Assembly: GCA_003599145.1 (NCBI GenBank)
Contig: QZIT01000005.1
Coordinates: 191,961 to 255,960, forward strand
Length of the DNA stretch: 64,000 bases
Origin: Candidatus Woesearchaeota archaeon
GTDB lineage: Archaea; Nanobdellota; Nanobdellia; Woesearchaeales; UBA9642
Reading direction: 5' to 3'
The notes below the pieces were generated by a model. That model ran no database searches. It was given only the letters and a program-made list of their open reading frames with translations, and was not told where the DNA came from. Positions 8,985-18,305 of the stretch are shown in pieces. The first letter of the stretch is position 1; every line of letters starts with the position of its first letter. A program made the translations under genes and the position numbers.

Positions 8985-11187
8985 AATGCACTAACCCTTC
9001 TACGTTTTTATCAACCGTCACTGGCTTGCCGCCTGCCGTTAAAGCAAGAGTATTCCAGAACGCGCGGCCTTGCTGGGCAATTATTTTTACCTGTAGAAAA
9101 TCTGCATATTTTATCTGTTTTGTTTGGGGAGCTATATTGTTTACCGTAATCTGCATTCCAGACGCTGCATGCTCTGCAAGCAATACACCAACAGTGCCGT
9201 TTTGTTCTGCTGCCAAAAGCATGCCATTACTTGCTTCTCCCCGCAATTTTGCAGGCTCAAGATTGGTTACGACAAGAATATGTTTTCCTGTTAAATCTTC
9301 AGCAGCATAATGCTCACGCAATCCTGCAACAATCTGCCTTTGTTCATTTCCTAGATCAATCTGCAGAACGTAGAGCTTTTCCGCATTGGGATGATCGCTT
9401 ACCGAAAGTACTTTGGCAACTTTAATATCCAATATGGAAAAATCACCAACTCCTGTTTTATCAGCAGTATATGATTTTTCAACAGATGTTGTTTTCTGTA
9501 GAGATGCTGCGTTTTCGCCAGATGCCGCTTTTTTTCCTGCAAATTGCTCCTTGAAACGCTGTATTTGTTTTTCTTCCAGCTTCTTAAACAGCAACGCCGC
9601 AGTATTTATTTTATGGCCAGCAGGCACTGGTTTTTTTAAATCATTCCATGATAACGCCTTAAGATGAAGTTGCTGCTGTATCTGTGCAGAAGTCTGTGGA
9701 AGGTAAGGATGAATCAAAATAGAGAGATCTTTAATCAGATTCACTAAATGAAACAGCGCAGTATCTGCTCGTTTTTTATCGCTAGTTATCGTTTTCCAGG
9801 GTTCATGCTCTTGAAAATACGCATTTGCCTTTTTGGATAGCAACATAATCTCCTTCAATGCTTCCTTTAACTTAATGGCATCAAGCAAGGTTTCTATTTT
9901 CTTTACTTCAGCGTCATAAGAAAGGTTTTTTTCATGCGCGTGGGGAACAACAGAATCATAATACTTATTGATAAAGAAAAGAGTCCTGTTCACGAGATTG
10001 CCTAAATTTGCAACTAATTCATTATTGGTTTTCTCTAAAAATCCATCCCAGGTAAATAACGCGTCGCTTTCTTCTGGTCGATTCATCAAGAGATAATATC
10101 TCCAGACATCTGCAGGGATTCCTGTATTTTTTGCATCATCGCAGAAAACTCCTTGATTCAGCGACTTTGAAAATTTTCCTGATTCATAATTAAGATATTC
10201 GTTCACAGAAAGTTCTCTCACGAGAATATAGCCATCGTCTGCGCCTATTAAAAAAGCAGGGAAGAGAATGGTGTGAAAGGGAATATTGTCCTTGCCCATG
10301 AACTGCACGAGCTTTGTCTCTTTGTTTTTCCACCAGTCTTGCCAGTCTTTTCTGGTTTCCTTGGTTATGGAAATATATCCGATAGGAGCATCAAACCACG
10401 AATAGAAAACTTTTCCAGGATAACCAGGAACAGGAATGCCCCATTTTAGATCTCTTGTAATTGCCCTTTCCTTTAATCCCTGTTTTAACCAGCCATGCGT
10501 TGTTGTTTTTGCATTCTGCGACCATGTTTTCTCCACTGTCTTTATCCAGGATTCAAGTTGCGGTTGCAATTTTGGAAGGTCAATAAAGAGGTGATTGCTT
10601 TTTTTAACGATTGGTTTATTATGGCAGACAATGCATCGTGCATCAAGCAAGTCAGTAGGATTGAGAAGTTTACTGCAGTTATCGCATTGATCTCCTCTGG
10701 CTTTTTCGTACTTGCAGTGAGGACATTTACCCTCAATGAATCTGTCTGCAAGAAACTTATTGCACGCGGTACAAAACAGCTGTTCTATTTCCCTCTCAAT
10801 AATGTAGCCGTTTTTTTGCAGCTTTACGAAAATATCCTTGCTGATTTCATGGTTTTCCTTGCTGGATGTTCTTCCAAAGCAGTCAAAATAACATTCAAAC
10901 CATTCATAGAGCTCTTTATGAATTTTAAAATATCTATCAACGCACTCTTGAGGAGTTATTCCTAGCTCTTGCGCTTTGACTTCTGTTGTTGTTCCATGCT
11001 CGTCTGTTCCCAAAACAGAAATGACGTTTTTATTTCTTAATTTTAAGTATCGTGTATAAACATCTGCGCTTAAGACACAGATTAAGGTGCCTAAATGCGG
11101 AACATTGTTCACGTATGGCAACGCACTGGTAACTACTATTTTCTCGTCATTTTTCTTTGCTGTTTTTTTTGCAGCTTTTTTTGCCAT
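8983..11187 (-). CDS. metG: Methionyl-tRNA synthetase with C-terminal tRNA-binding domain
   Basis: A 734-residue class I aminoacyl-tRNA synthetase that charges tRNA-Met. The HIGH-like motif is HLGT at residues 31-34 and the KMSKS-like motif is KFSKS near residue 340. Between them are paired zinc knuckles (CTAC, CPHC, CDNC, CIVC), the archaeal/eukaryal arrangement. The C-terminal ~110 residues (FSILDIKVAKVLSVSDHPNAE onward) form the EMAPII/Arc1p-like OB-fold that binds tRNA, linked through a Ser/Ala/Lys-rich segment. The extreme N-terminus has an unusual basic run (MAKKAAKKTAKK). TTTATAAA at 11210-11217 is 23-30 nt upstream of the ATG. Confidence 0.97.
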   Translation of the reverse strand: MAKKAAKKTAKKNDEKIVVTSALPYVNNVPHLGTLICVLSADVYTRYLKLRNKNVISVLGTDEHGTTTEVKAQELGITPQECVDRYFKIHKELYEWFECYFDCFGRTSSKENHEISKDIFVKLQKNGYIIEREIEQLFCTACNKFLADRFIEGKCPHCKYEKARGDQCDNCSKLLNPTDLLDARCIVCHNKPIVKKSNHLFIDLPKLQPQLESWIKTVEKTWSQNAKTTTHGWLKQGLKERAITRDLKWGIPVPGYPGKVFYSWFDAPIGYISITKETRKDWQDWWKNKETKLVQFMGKDNIPFHTILFPAFLIGADDGYILVRELSVNEYLNYESGKFSKSLNQGVFCDDAKNTGIPADVWRYYLLMNRPEESDALFTWDGFLEKTNNELVANLGNLVNRTLFFINKYYDSVVPHAHEKNLSYDAEVKKIETLLDAIKLKEALKEIMLLSKKANAYFQEHEPWKTITSDKKRADTALFHLVNLIKDLSILIHPYLPQTSAQIQQQLHLKALSWNDLKKPVPAGHKINTAALLFKKLEEKQIQRFKEQFAGKKAASGENAASLQKTTSVEKSYTADKTGVGDFSILDIKVAKVLSVSDHPNAEKLYVLQIDLGNEQRQIVAGLREHYAAEDLTGKHILVVTNLEPAKLRGEASNGMLLAAEQNGTVGVLLAEHAASGMQITVNNIAPQTKQIKYADFLQVKIIAQQGRAFWNTLALTAGGKPVTVDKNVEGLVH

Positions 11188-11274
11188 GGCACATATGAAC
11201 AGGAAATGATTTATAAAGTTAATTATAGCAAACTATTTAAAGACAGGAATAAAAGAAAAGACTGGGGTGGTAGC

Positions 11275-11667
11275 ATGAATATACTTTCGATTATTGTGGT
11301 GGCAGTTGTGTACATGGCTTTAGGCATGTTTTGGTATAACCCAAATGTTTTTGGAAAAAAATGGATGATGTTATTGGGTAAAAAAAGGCAAGACATGAAA
11401 AAGCAGAACATGACTCCCTTACATATCATGGCGTTTATTGCGGCACTGGTCATAACCTTGATTCTTGCTGTTTTTATACGGTTTTCAAATGCATCAAGCA
11501 TTGGAGAAGGCGCCTTGATAGGCTTATTAGTTTGGGCAGGATTTGTTGCTACCTTTGCACTCAATGACGTATTATGGAAAGGCGAGCCCTTTGGATTGTA
11601 TATCTTGAACAACGGTTATTATCTCATAGCGCTCGTCATTATGGGGGCCATTCTGGCAGTCTGGTAA
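11275..11667 (+). CDS. DUF1761 membrane protein
   Basis: A 130-residue protein with about four membrane helices and the DUF1761 pattern: an N-terminal ALGMFWYNPNVFGKKWMM segment and a C-terminal LNNGYYLIALVIMG helix. The start at 11275 is chosen because GGGGTGGT precedes it; the longer frame back to 11095 would overlap the divergent MetRS gene and lacks a ribosome site. TATA-like CTATTTAAA lies about 35 nt upstream. The stop abuts the start of the next gene, so the two are probably co-translated. The family has no established biochemical function. Confidence 0.8.
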   Translation: MNILSIIVVAVVYMALGMFWYNPNVFGKKWMMLLGKKRQDMKKQNMTPLHIMAFIAALVITLILAVFIRFSNASSIGEGALIGLLVWAGFVATFALNDVLWKGEPFGLYILNNGYYLIALVIMGAILAVW

Positions 11668-12057
11668 ATGCAAACCATTAATGAAGTCATTTTATTTAAG
11701 GCAACACCGCACGTAGTTTTTGAACTGTTAATGAACGAAGAAAAGCACGCAAAGCTAACTGATTCAAAATCAAAAATAAGCAAAAAAGTTGACGGAAGCT
11801 TCAGCATCTACAACGGCAGCCTTTTTGGAAAGACGCTTGAATTGAAAAAAGACAAAAAAATTGTCCAGTTATGGCAGTGCAAAATGCAAGGCTGGCCGCA
11901 CGACCATTTTTCTAAAGTCACTTTTGAGTTTGAGAAAACCGCAAAAGGAACAAAAATGATTTTTACGCAGGAAAACATCCCTGATAAATGCTATGAAAGC
12001 ATAAAAGCAGGATGGCATGAATATTATTGGAATCCCATAAAGAACATGCTCAAGTAA
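11668..12057 (+). CDS. SRPBCC/AHSA1-like START-fold protein
   Basis: A 129-residue protein with the START/AHSA1 helix-grip pattern: an opening strand and helix TINEVILFKATPHVVFELLM, a central IYNGSLFGKTLEL beta segment and a closing WHEYYWNPIKNML helix. AHSA1-like proteins bind hydrophobic ligands or, in eukaryotes, Hsp90; the substrate here is unknown. Its ATG directly follows the TAA of the DUF1761 gene, indicating an operon. Confidence 0.75.
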   Translation: MQTINEVILFKATPHVVFELLMNEEKHAKLTDSKSKISKKVDGSFSIYNGSLFGKTLELKKDKKIVQLWQCKMQGWPHDHFSKVTFEFEKTAKGTKMIFTQENIPDKCYESIKAGWHEYYWNPIKNMLK

Positions 12058-12471
12058 TTATTCATCCAAAACAACTTGCCCTTTTTTCTTGGGTTGCTTC
12101 ATTTTTTTAGTAACGTCAATCATAGCCTTGCATTTTTCGCAAGCAAACCTGAAGGTTAAAACGCCCTGCACGTTTTTTCTTTTAAAAGGAGTTTCCATTT
12201 CTCCTTTGACCATGCATTTTGGGCAGATATATTCAACGCTAGCAGTCAAGGTATCTTCATACTCCTCTTTGTCTACGGTATATTTACAGCTTGGACAGAC
12301 ATATTCTTTTGCCCTGATTTTAACTGCTCCTTTTTCAACAGGCTTCCCCATGATGGCTTTTTTGCACTTTGGACACTTTTGCTTAAAAACCCATACTTTC
12401 GCATATCCGTTGTCAATAGTTCTTTGAGTAAAGTAAACCAATTCTTCCATAGATTGAGGCTGCTTGAGCAT
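12058..12471 (-). CDS. Double zinc-ribbon protein
   Basis: A 137-residue hydrophilic protein with four CxxC pairs: CPKC and CPSC form one ribbon, CPKC and CEKC the second. These likely bind two zinc ions. The start at 12471 (MLKQPQSMEELVYF) is preferred over an upstream in-frame codon because TTAATAAATA at 12492-12501 fits a leaderless promoter. Basic C-terminal tail (KKMKQPKKKG). Nucleic-acid binding is plausible but not shown. It is convergent with, and directly abuts, the SRPBCC gene. Confidence 0.75.
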   Translation of the reverse strand: MLKQPQSMEELVYFTQRTIDNGYAKVWVFKQKCPKCKKAIMGKPVEKGAVKIRAKEYVCPSCKYTVDKEEYEDTLTASVEYICPKCMVKGEMETPFKRKNVQGVLTFRFACEKCKAMIDVTKKMKQPKKKGQVVLDE

Positions 12472-12555
12472 GCTTGTTTTAATGAACAGGGTATTTATTA
12501 ATGTTTTGATTCTGAAAAAGAAAATCATTATATAATAGCAAATCTTTATGCAGGC

Positions 12556-13092
12556 ATGGATATTTATGAACCTCAGGAAGACTCTTTTTTTATTAAAGAG
12601 TACATCAAAGAATATGCAACAGGCAATGTTTTAGATATGGGAACAGGCTCTGGAATTTTGGCAGAGGAAGCTGCAAAATATGCAAAAAGCGTCATTGCTG
12701 TTGATATCAATCCAAAAGCAATTGAACACTGCAAAAAAAACATCAATAACCCTAAAATTCTTTTTGTGCAAAGCAATCTCTTTCAGGTTTTTGAGCTTGG
12801 CCTTATCCACAGAACGTTTGACCTCATCATATTTAATCCTCCTTATTTGCCCAAAGACAAATATCCTGATGTAGCTTTAGACGGAGGAAAAGAAGGCTAT
12901 GAAGTCATTGAAAAATTTTTAAGAAAGGCAAAAACGTTTTTAAATCCTAAAGGCAAGATACTTATTTTGTTCTCTTCACTTTCTCAAAAGCAGAAAATAG
13001 ACAACATGCTTAAGCACATGCAGTTCAAGTTTGAGCAGATAGCGAGAAAAAAGCTTGCCTTTGAGGAACTCTATCTTTATCTAATAACGTGA
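12556..13092 (+). CDS. HemK2/Mtq2-type protein glutamine methyltransferase
   Basis: A 178-residue class I methyltransferase beginning MDIYEPQEDSFF, the hallmark of the archaeal/eukaryal HemK2 (Mtq2) family. Motif I is VLDMGTGSGILAEEA and the catalytic motif is NPPYLP (about residues 95-100). Known members methylate the glutamine of the GGQ motif in class 1 release factors. A TATA-like TTATATAATA lies 20-28 nt upstream. The short length (no N-terminal helical domain) matches HemK2 rather than bacterial PrmC. Confidence 0.88.
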   Translation: MDIYEPQEDSFFIKEYIKEYATGNVLDMGTGSGILAEEAAKYAKSVIAVDINPKAIEHCKKNINNPKILFVQSNLFQVFELGLIHRTFDLIIFNPPYLPKDKYPDVALDGGKEGYEVIEKFLRKAKTFLNPKGKILILFSSLSQKQKIDNMLKHMQFKFEQIARKKLAFEELYLYLIT

Positions 13093-13096
13093 TAGC

Positions 13097-13792
13097 ATGA
13101 AAAAATGGTTATGGGCAGCAGCGATAACAGCAATGGCAACCGTGGCTTCTGCAAGAGATATCTATTATACTAAACCGCCTAAACTCGATGAAGCAAAGCA
13201 AGCGTTTCTCCAGGAAAAGTTGCAGGCCATTGAACACGGGAATGTGACACTCACGTATGGCCTAAAAACAACGGTCTGCTGGCTCTATCCTGTTACAGGA
13301 ACCTTCACTATCACGTTAGATTCTCTTGAAAACGGAACGCTTGATTTTGCCTTTCATGATTTTTCTTTTTTCTATGAAAAAAAACCTGAAAAAGTATACG
13401 AACGGGTAAATCAAAAAGACACTCTTTATTATTGGAATACTGAAGGCGTCTACCTTGATACATTGCAGCTGCATCCAAACAATCAAGCAGATCCTGTCAG
13501 CAGGGTCGATTTGCTTTTAAGAGGATGCATAGCGCAAACAGAAACGGCAACTGTTCACTTGCTTATCCAAAATCAGGTAAGGCCTGTAAACGTCTTAAGA
13601 ACCGATATTGATTCTTCCTGGGCAGTCATTTTCACGTCGTTTTATCACCCAAAAAGCGATGAAGATAAAGTGAGAGTAGACAATATTGAAGCGAGATTGT
13701 ATCACACCGACGGCTGCTATATCCCTGATGAATTCAGAATAAAAACAACAGAGGGAAAAACCATCACGGCAAAGCTGAACTATGATCCATAA
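13097..13792 (+). CDS. Exported hypothetical protein
   Basis: A 231-residue protein with a clear signal peptide (MKKWLWAAAITAMATVASA, cleavage after ASA). The mature part is beta-rich, with four Cys that could form disulfides. I do not recognise the family. It begins 5 nt after the HemK2-like gene and overlaps the kinase-like gene by 11 nt, so it lies in a three-gene operon. GTGATAGC before the ATG may act as a weak ribosome site. Confidence 0.7.
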   Translation: MKKWLWAAAITAMATVASARDIYYTKPPKLDEAKQAFLQEKLQAIEHGNVTLTYGLKTTVCWLYPVTGTFTITLDSLENGTLDFAFHDFSFFYEKKPEKVYERVNQKDTLYYWNTEGVYLDTLQLHPNNQADPVSRVDLLLRGCIAQTETATVHLLIQNQVRPVNVLRTDIDSSWAVIFTSFYHPKSDEDKVRVDNIEARLYHTDGCYIPDEFRIKTTEGKTITAKLNYDP

Positions 13793-14339
13793 GGGAAAAA
13801 GGGGCATTGTGCATATTTCTGGAAAGTATGCCGTCAAAGAGAAAAATCCTGCAAGTGCAGTTAACACGCTTGCTCATGAAGCTGTTTTCTTAAAGGAAGT
13901 AAATAAACACAACATAGGCCCTAAGCTGTATCGCTTTAACAACAACAAAATAACCATGGAATATATCAACGGAGAAAGGATTATAGAATATATGCGAAAG
14001 CAGAATAAAAAAAATATTCTTGCTGTTCTAAAAAAAGTATTTGACCAGCTTCTTATTTTGGATAAAAACGGCATTAACAAAGAAGAGCTGACCAATCCCT
14101 ACAAACACATCATCGTGAGAAATCATCAGCCTATCATGATTGATTTCGAGCGCTGCAGAAAAACAGACAATCCAAAAAATGTCACGCAGTTTTTGCAGTT
14201 TTTGCGTTCGAAAAAAATTGAGAAGCTGCTGCAGGAGAAAAATATTTTTTTTGAAAAAGAAAAAATAGAAGCCATTGCAAAAGAGTACAAAAAGAAAAAA
14301 AATCCTGATGCACTTAAACAGTTATGGCGGGGATGTTGA
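13782..14339 (+). CDS. Small predicted Ser/Thr protein kinase (COG2112-like)
   Basis: A 185-residue RIO/Bud32-like kinase core. Visible elements are the ATP-binding lysine in YAVKEK (K19), HEAVFLKEV as the alpha-C segment with its glutamate, an ITMEYINGERII hinge, a PYKHIIV catalytic-loop equivalent, and MIDFERC (about residue 120) as the metal-binding DFG equivalent. There is no C-terminal substrate lobe. It is translationally overlapped with the exported protein gene upstream and converges with the next gene by 18 nt. The substrate is unknown. Confidence 0.72.
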   Translation: MIHKGKRGIVHISGKYAVKEKNPASAVNTLAHEAVFLKEVNKHNIGPKLYRFNNNKITMEYINGERIIEYMRKQNKKNILAVLKKVFDQLLILDKNGINKEELTNPYKHIIVRNHQPIMIDFERCRKTDNPKNVTQFLQFLRSKKIEKLLQEKNIFFEKEKIEAIAKEYKKKKNPDALKQLWRGC

Positions 14340-15248
14340 AATGTGCCTTTCCCAAAGTGCATAGGTAACCGGAAAATATTGCCTATGCTGAATGAGAAAT
14401 TTTCCTGCAGGCTCGCTAAAATGCGGATTGAGGATTTGTGCTGCGTACTCATCTCCGTACGTTAATATTCGAGATTCATGCAGGGCCTGATTAATAAGTC
14501 TTCGTAAAGGAGTTCTCTTGAAATATTTGTGATAAAATCTGTTTGCCCCTTTTATCAAAAAGCGAATCACTTTATAATCTGCATCGACTGCGACTGCCTG
14601 CAAATGCCTGTCTATGCAATAGATAATATTCATCTCTTTTTCCAGTGCAGGAGAATATTGTTGTTCCTGTGCAAGCAAAATGTTCATATTTTCCAGTTGA
14701 AAGGTTAACAGATAACGAATATCATCGACTGAAAGAGCAAACCCATCCTGCACTATTGCATCTATATTCTTTTTTTCTTTCAAATCCTGAAATTTTGCAA
14801 TTTTTCCTTTAAGTACACTAATTTTTGATGCATCAAGAACCTGTGGTTGTAGATTGTATTCAATAGACCCGATGTGATAGCCATGCATCCAGCGCAAAGG
14901 AACATTAACGATGCTTTCAATACGCTGCTGTGTTCTTACATTAACCTCTAAGGCGCGCAAAAGTCCATGGAGAAATGTATGATTACCGGGAGAAGCATCT
15001 ATCTTTTCCTGAAGAGTTTTTTTTACATCATCGAGATGAAACTGGCGATATTGCTGTTCTCTTATTCTTTCAAACTCTTTTTCTCGTGGATGTTCTTCCA
15101 AGTAAAGAGCATGCTCAAGGTCGCGCATTTGGTAATCAATATATTGGTGTATGTTTCTTCGTACAGCTCGGTCAAACTCAAAATAGGGTGTGGAAACTAT
15201 AAGCATTAACGAATCAAGGGTTTCATTCCATGCTTCTCGGAAACTCAT
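14322..15248 (-). CDS. Hypothetical helical protein
   Basis: A 308-residue, highly charged, predicted mostly helical cytoplasmic protein (starts MSFREAWNETLDSLM). No family is recognised. The start at 15248 is favoured over a frame extension to 15281, which would begin only 13 nt from the TATA box at 15294-15301. It is convergent with the kinase-like gene and divergent from the alkyltransferase-like gene, with which it may share the palindromic TTTATAAA element. Confidence 0.65.
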   Translation of the reverse strand: MSFREAWNETLDSLMLIVSTPYFEFDRAVRRNIHQYIDYQMRDLEHALYLEEHPREKEFERIREQQYRQFHLDDVKKTLQEKIDASPGNHTFLHGLLRALEVNVRTQQRIESIVNVPLRWMHGYHIGSIEYNLQPQVLDASKISVLKGKIAKFQDLKEKKNIDAIVQDGFALSVDDIRYLLTFQLENMNILLAQEQQYSPALEKEMNIIYCIDRHLQAVAVDADYKVIRFLIKGANRFYHKYFKRTPLRRLINQALHESRILTYGDEYAAQILNPHFSEPAGKFLIQHRQYFPVTYALWERHISTSPP

Positions 15249-15293
15249 ACTGAACAAGAATATTTTTTTGTTAATAAACATTTGGGAAAAAAG

Positions 15294-15301
15294 TTTATAA
15301 A
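15294..15301. promoter_or_regulatory. Palindromic TATA box between divergent genes
   Basis: TTTATAAA is identical on both strands. It lies 25-32 nt before the ATG at 15326 on the plus strand (leaderless spacing) and 46-53 nt before the ATG at 15248 on the minus strand. Confidence 0.55.
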
Positions 15302-15325
15302 TTGTTATTACTTACTTCCTCGAAA

Positions 15326-15637
15326 ATGACGCCATTTCAGGAAAAAGTTTATTATTATTGCAAGAAAGTTCCCAAGGGAAAAGTAACCTCCTATAAAGAG
15401 ATAGCCAAAGCAATGAAAACAAAAGCGTACAGAGCAGTAGGAACTGCCTTAAACAAGAATCCTTACGCCCCAAAAGTGCCGTGTCATAGAGTTATCAATC
15501 ACGATGGCTCTCTCGGAGGATTTGCAACAGGATTGAAGAATAAAATAAAAATGTTGAAAGATGAACGGGTCATTATTACAAACGGAAAAATTGATAGGAA
15601 ATACTTTTTTAGGTTCAAACAAATCAATACGTTTTAA
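15326..15637 (+). CDS. ogt: Methylated-DNA-protein cysteine methyltransferase domain protein
   Basis: A 103-residue protein matching the DNA-binding and active-site domain of O6-alkylguanine-DNA alkyltransferase. It contains the helix-turn-helix with the RAVG motif (residues 36-39) and the active-site PCHRV (52-56) with the alkyl-acceptor cysteine C53. GSLGGFATG follows as in the family. The N-terminal domain of full-length Ogt is absent, which is common in archaeal and ATL-like short forms; because the Cys is kept it can be a true suicide transferase. The ATG is preferred over a TTG at 15302 by TATA spacing. Confidence 0.88.
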   Translation: MTPFQEKVYYYCKKVPKGKVTSYKEIAKAMKTKAYRAVGTALNKNPYAPKVPCHRVINHDGSLGGFATGLKNKIKMLKDERVIITNGKIDRKYFFRFKQINTF

Positions 15638-15661
15638 AATCCTTCTGCATTCCCACGCTCC

Positions 15662-16159
15662 ATGATAACGTTTACAGACGAGGAAATGCATTATTTCATG
15701 GGTGAATGCGCCTATATCGCCATGCAGAATGCGCAATACTGGCCTAAAGTTGGCGCAGTTGTTGTGAAAAAAGGAAGTGTTGTAGGCAGAGGCTATAGCG
15801 GTCATATTGATGGAACAAGACTGCCTTTGCACGCAGAGCGCATGGCACTGGACGATGCAGGGAGACAGGCAAAAGGCGCTGCACTGTTCACTACGCTCGA
15901 ACCGTGCACAAAAATTTCTCAAAATCAACTGTTAGGATCATGCTGCGATTATATTGCTGAACAGGGCATCGATACCGTTGTTTTTGGCATGCTGGATGAA
16001 CACAGCCATGGTTTTTGTCCAGGAGAAGGCATAGCAAAACTGCAAAGCCATGGCATTTACGTTGTCCAGTATGCAAAACTGAATACGCTGATGGAAGAAA
16101 AGCTTTCTAAACCATTAACGGATAGGACTGTTGTTCGCAAATGGGTAAACAGGCGTTAG
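15662..16159 (+). CDS. Cytidine/deoxycytidylate deaminase-fold protein, RibD-like
   Basis: A 165-residue zinc-dependent deaminase. The HAE motif (LHAERMAL, near residue 60) supplies a zinc-ligand histidine and the catalytic glutamate. TTLEPC supplies one cysteine ligand and the GSCCDYI segment the second, with the spacing between them longer than the usual PCxxC. TLEPC is typical of RibD-type diaminohydroxyphosphoribosylaminopyrimidine deaminases. No reductase domain follows. The substrate cannot be fixed from sequence. It overlaps the convergent arginine decarboxylase by 4 nt. Confidence 0.75.
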   Translation: MITFTDEEMHYFMGECAYIAMQNAQYWPKVGAVVVKKGSVVGRGYSGHIDGTRLPLHAERMALDDAGRQAKGAALFTTLEPCTKISQNQLLGSCCDYIAEQGIDTVVFGMLDEHSHGFCPGEGIAKLQSHGIYVVQYAKLNTLMEEKLSKPLTDRTVVRKWVNRR

Positions 16160-16701
16160 TCTAGAATTAAAACAGCTGCGCTTAAAACAGTAGTCCATAA
16201 CCCGTTTTTCTCTCCAAGGGCAGTTTGGGTTACTGATGTTGTTTTGTAAATCTCGTCAGAAATTTTCCACACTTCCTTTTTTTCATCATAGCTTGCATCT
16301 GGATTGAATTCAACTCCCAGCGTAGAAGCCAGCATGGAAGCTGCTAAATCTTCTGCGTAATCAGATGCTTTTTCCTCTGTCATGCCAAAGCCATGATGCT
16401 CGCTCAGATAGCCATACATTTCTTTATCAGAGGGAACTGCACAGCCAATACTTGCTGTTATCAACCTATTAGGCTCATTGGTGCTATTTCTTGCTATGAC
16501 TACAAAAACTATCTGTCCCGGCTTTAAGTACGTCAGCCCTTCATTCTTAGAAACGATTTTGCAATTTGGAGGAAAAATGCTCGATACAGAAACAAGGTTA
16601 TATTTTTCTATGCCTGCGTTTCTCAAGGCTAACTCAAAGGACTGCAACTGCTCTTTATGCTTTCCAACGCCTTTGGTGAAAAACAACTTGGTAGGTATCA
16701 C
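16156..16701 (-). CDS. pdaD: Pyruvoyl-dependent arginine decarboxylase
   Basis: A 181-residue proenzyme that self-cleaves at a Ser-Ser bond to make a pyruvoyl group. The cleavage region is VSVSSIFPP with S40-S41. It would convert arginine to agmatine, used in archaea for polyamines and for agmatidine in tRNA-Ile. I place the start at a GTG (16701, [13 protein letters not shown]) because it aligns with the family N-terminus and TTATATTTAAATA at 16721-16733 lies 20-32 nt upstream; the longer frame to 16893 would overlap the divergent HIT gene. Confidence 0.9.
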   Translation of the reverse strand: MIPTKLFFTKGVGKHKEQLQSFELALRNAGIEKYNLVSVSSIFPPNCKIVSKNEGLTYLKPGQIVFVVIARNSTNEPNRLITASIGCAVPSDKEMYGYLSEHHGFGMTEEKASDYAEDLAASMLASTLGVEFNPDASYDEKKEVWKISDEIYKTTSVTQTALGEKNGLWTTVLSAAVLILD

Positions 16702-16788
16702 CTTTCTCGTTGCACAGAGGTTATATTTAAATATTATTATTGAACGAGAAAGCGAAAACATTATAAAATTGACAAAGATAAGAAACGC

Positions 16789-17205
16789 ATGAAGAAATGC
16801 GCATTCTGCAACTATCAAGACAAAGAAGTTATCATCTATAAAGATGCTGTCTGTTACGCAGTTATCAGCCATGACCCTATCAACAAGCACCACGTGTTAG
16901 TCATTCCAAAAAAGCATTACATGCAGTTTACTGATTTGCCAGATGCTGTTGTTGCTCGCTTGTTTGTTGTTGCAAAAAAACTGTCTTTAGCAGTAAGAAA
17001 AGCCTGCAATCCTATTGCTGTAGAGCATATTTCTGATGATGACCTCAAGAAAACAGGCATCAATTTGGTTGAGCATTACAAACTGCATATTATTCCAAGA
17101 TTTAAAAATGATAAAATAACCCATTTCTGGAACAGGAAGGGAGATAAAGGCATAAAAGTCAGAGCATCTTATGCAAAAGACATCAAGAAATGTTTAAAAA
17201 AATAA
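16789..17205 (+). CDS. HIT-like protein with substituted nucleophile histidine
   Basis: A 138-residue protein with the HIT layout: an N-terminal CAFC zinc-type pair, [11 protein letters not shown] in the nucleotide-binding sheet, and C-terminal [10 protein letters not shown]. The HIT triad HxHxHxx reads H-Y-K-L-H, so the middle histidine, the nucleophile in HIT hydrolases, is lysine. The region just before it carries an insertion ([15 protein letters not shown]) in place of the usual glycine-rich segment. It may bind nucleotides without hydrolysing them, or use altered chemistry. It is a divergent neighbour of the arginine decarboxylase. Confidence 0.8.
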   Translation: MKKCAFCNYQDKEVIIYKDAVCYAVISHDPINKHHVLVIPKKHYMQFTDLPDAVVARLFVVAKKLSLAVRKACNPIAVEHISDDDLKKTGINLVEHYKLHIIPRFKNDKITHFWNRKGDKGIKVRASYAKDIKKCLKK

Positions 17206-17211
17206 AAAAAA

Positions 17212-18135
17212 TTAACTGGCAATCTTTTTCTTGCTTTTCTTGATTTCCTTTTCAAGTCCAAGCTCATCAAGCAATTCTTTGTATCTGTTTCTAATGGTAA
17301 CTTCTGTTACGCCAGCAACATCGGCAACTTCTCTCTGCGTTCTTTTTTCGCCGTTGATTAACGCCGCAACATATAATCCTGCTGCTGCAATGCCTGTTGG
17401 GCCTCTTCCAGAAGTCAATTCGACTTTTTGGGCTCTTTCAATAATTTCAACAGACTTGCTTTGCGTTTCAGGGCTTAATTTTAATGCAGATGCGAATCTT
17501 GCAATGTAATCTGCTGGATTGCTTGGCAAAATAGTAATGCCTAATTCTCTGGTAATGAATCTATAGGTTCTGCCAATTTCCTTTTTTTCGATATTAGAAG
17601 CTTCGCTCAATTCATCCAGTGTTCTAGGAACATCATGGCGTCTGCAAGCAGCGTATAAAGTGCCTGCAACAACACTTTCCATAGATCTTCCTCTTACTAA
17701 ACCTTTTTGCACAGCCAAGGTGTATATTCTTGATGCTTCTTCTTCAACGCTTGCTGGCAATTTTAAATAACTGGATACTCTTTTAAGCTCTGCTAAAGCT
17801 AATTTTAAGTTTCTTTCAATGGCTGTGCTGATTCTCTGCTGCCATTTTCTCAACCTGAAGAATTTATTCTTTCCCTTGCTTCCCAAGGCATATAAATCGG
17901 ATTTTTTTCCTACATCTGTTCCTAAACCCTGATCAAACTGGGTATAGGTCATAGGAGCTCCTGTACGCCTTTTACGGGCTGCTGCCTCAGAGTCAAACTC
18001 TCTCCATTCCTGGTCAAAATCAACCATTTTTTCTTCAATAACTAAACCGCAATCTTTACAAACAATTTCTCCTTTCTCTTTATTCCAGAATAAGTTAATA
18101 CTAGCACATTCAGGACATTTTTTAACGTAGTGCAT
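17212..18135 (-). CDS. tfb: Transcription initiation factor TFB (TFIIB)
   Basis: A 307-residue archaeal TFIIB. The N-terminal zinc ribbon has CPEC and CKDC; the B-reader region follows (WREFDSEAAARKRRTGAPM), then two cyclin folds from about residue 100 to 300, ending with the helix-turn-helix EVADVAGVTEVTIRNRYKEL that contacts the BRE. It recruits RNA polymerase to TATA-bound TBP. GGGGGGAGATGT precedes the ATG as a strong ribosome site, unlike the many leaderless genes nearby, and TTTATAAATATA lies further upstream. Confidence 0.97.
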   Translation of the reverse strand: MHYVKKCPECASINLFWNKEKGEIVCKDCGLVIEEKMVDFDQEWREFDSEAAARKRRTGAPMTYTQFDQGLGTDVGKKSDLYALGSKGKNKFFRLRKWQQRISTAIERNLKLALAELKRVSSYLKLPASVEEEASRIYTLAVQKGLVRGRSMESVVAGTLYAACRRHDVPRTLDELSEASNIEKKEIGRTYRFITRELGITILPSNPADYIARFASALKLSPETQSKSVEIIERAQKVELTSGRGPTGIAAAGLYVAALINGEKRTQREVADVAGVTEVTIRNRYKELLDELGLEKEIKKSKKKIAS

Positions 18136-18305
18136 ACATCTCCCCCCAAATAAGCGATATATTTATAAAGGAAATGCGCATGTTATATATAAACTTTCTC
18201 TTTTTTCGATAGGTTTTTAAAGTTTTTCATTGATTTTTTATTGTTTTCTATATGGAAAATAATAAATGAGCACTTTTTTATAAGCAAAAAAAGAATCCTG
18301 CAAGC
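18136..18305. promoter_or_regulatory. Divergent promoter region of tfb and the 121-aa gene
   Basis: 170 AT-rich bases without an ORF. For tfb, TTTATAAATATA on the minus strand (complement at about 18157-18169) precedes a short leader with GGGGGGAG. For the plus gene, TTTTTTATAAGC near 18270-18285 is 22-30 nt before the ATG at 18306. No further structure was seen. Confidence 0.55.

Noticed and set aside
10495-10965. A 156-codon plus-strand ORF within metG
   Set aside because: It lies antisense to the zinc-knuckle and catalytic region of a conserved MetRS and has no initiation signals.
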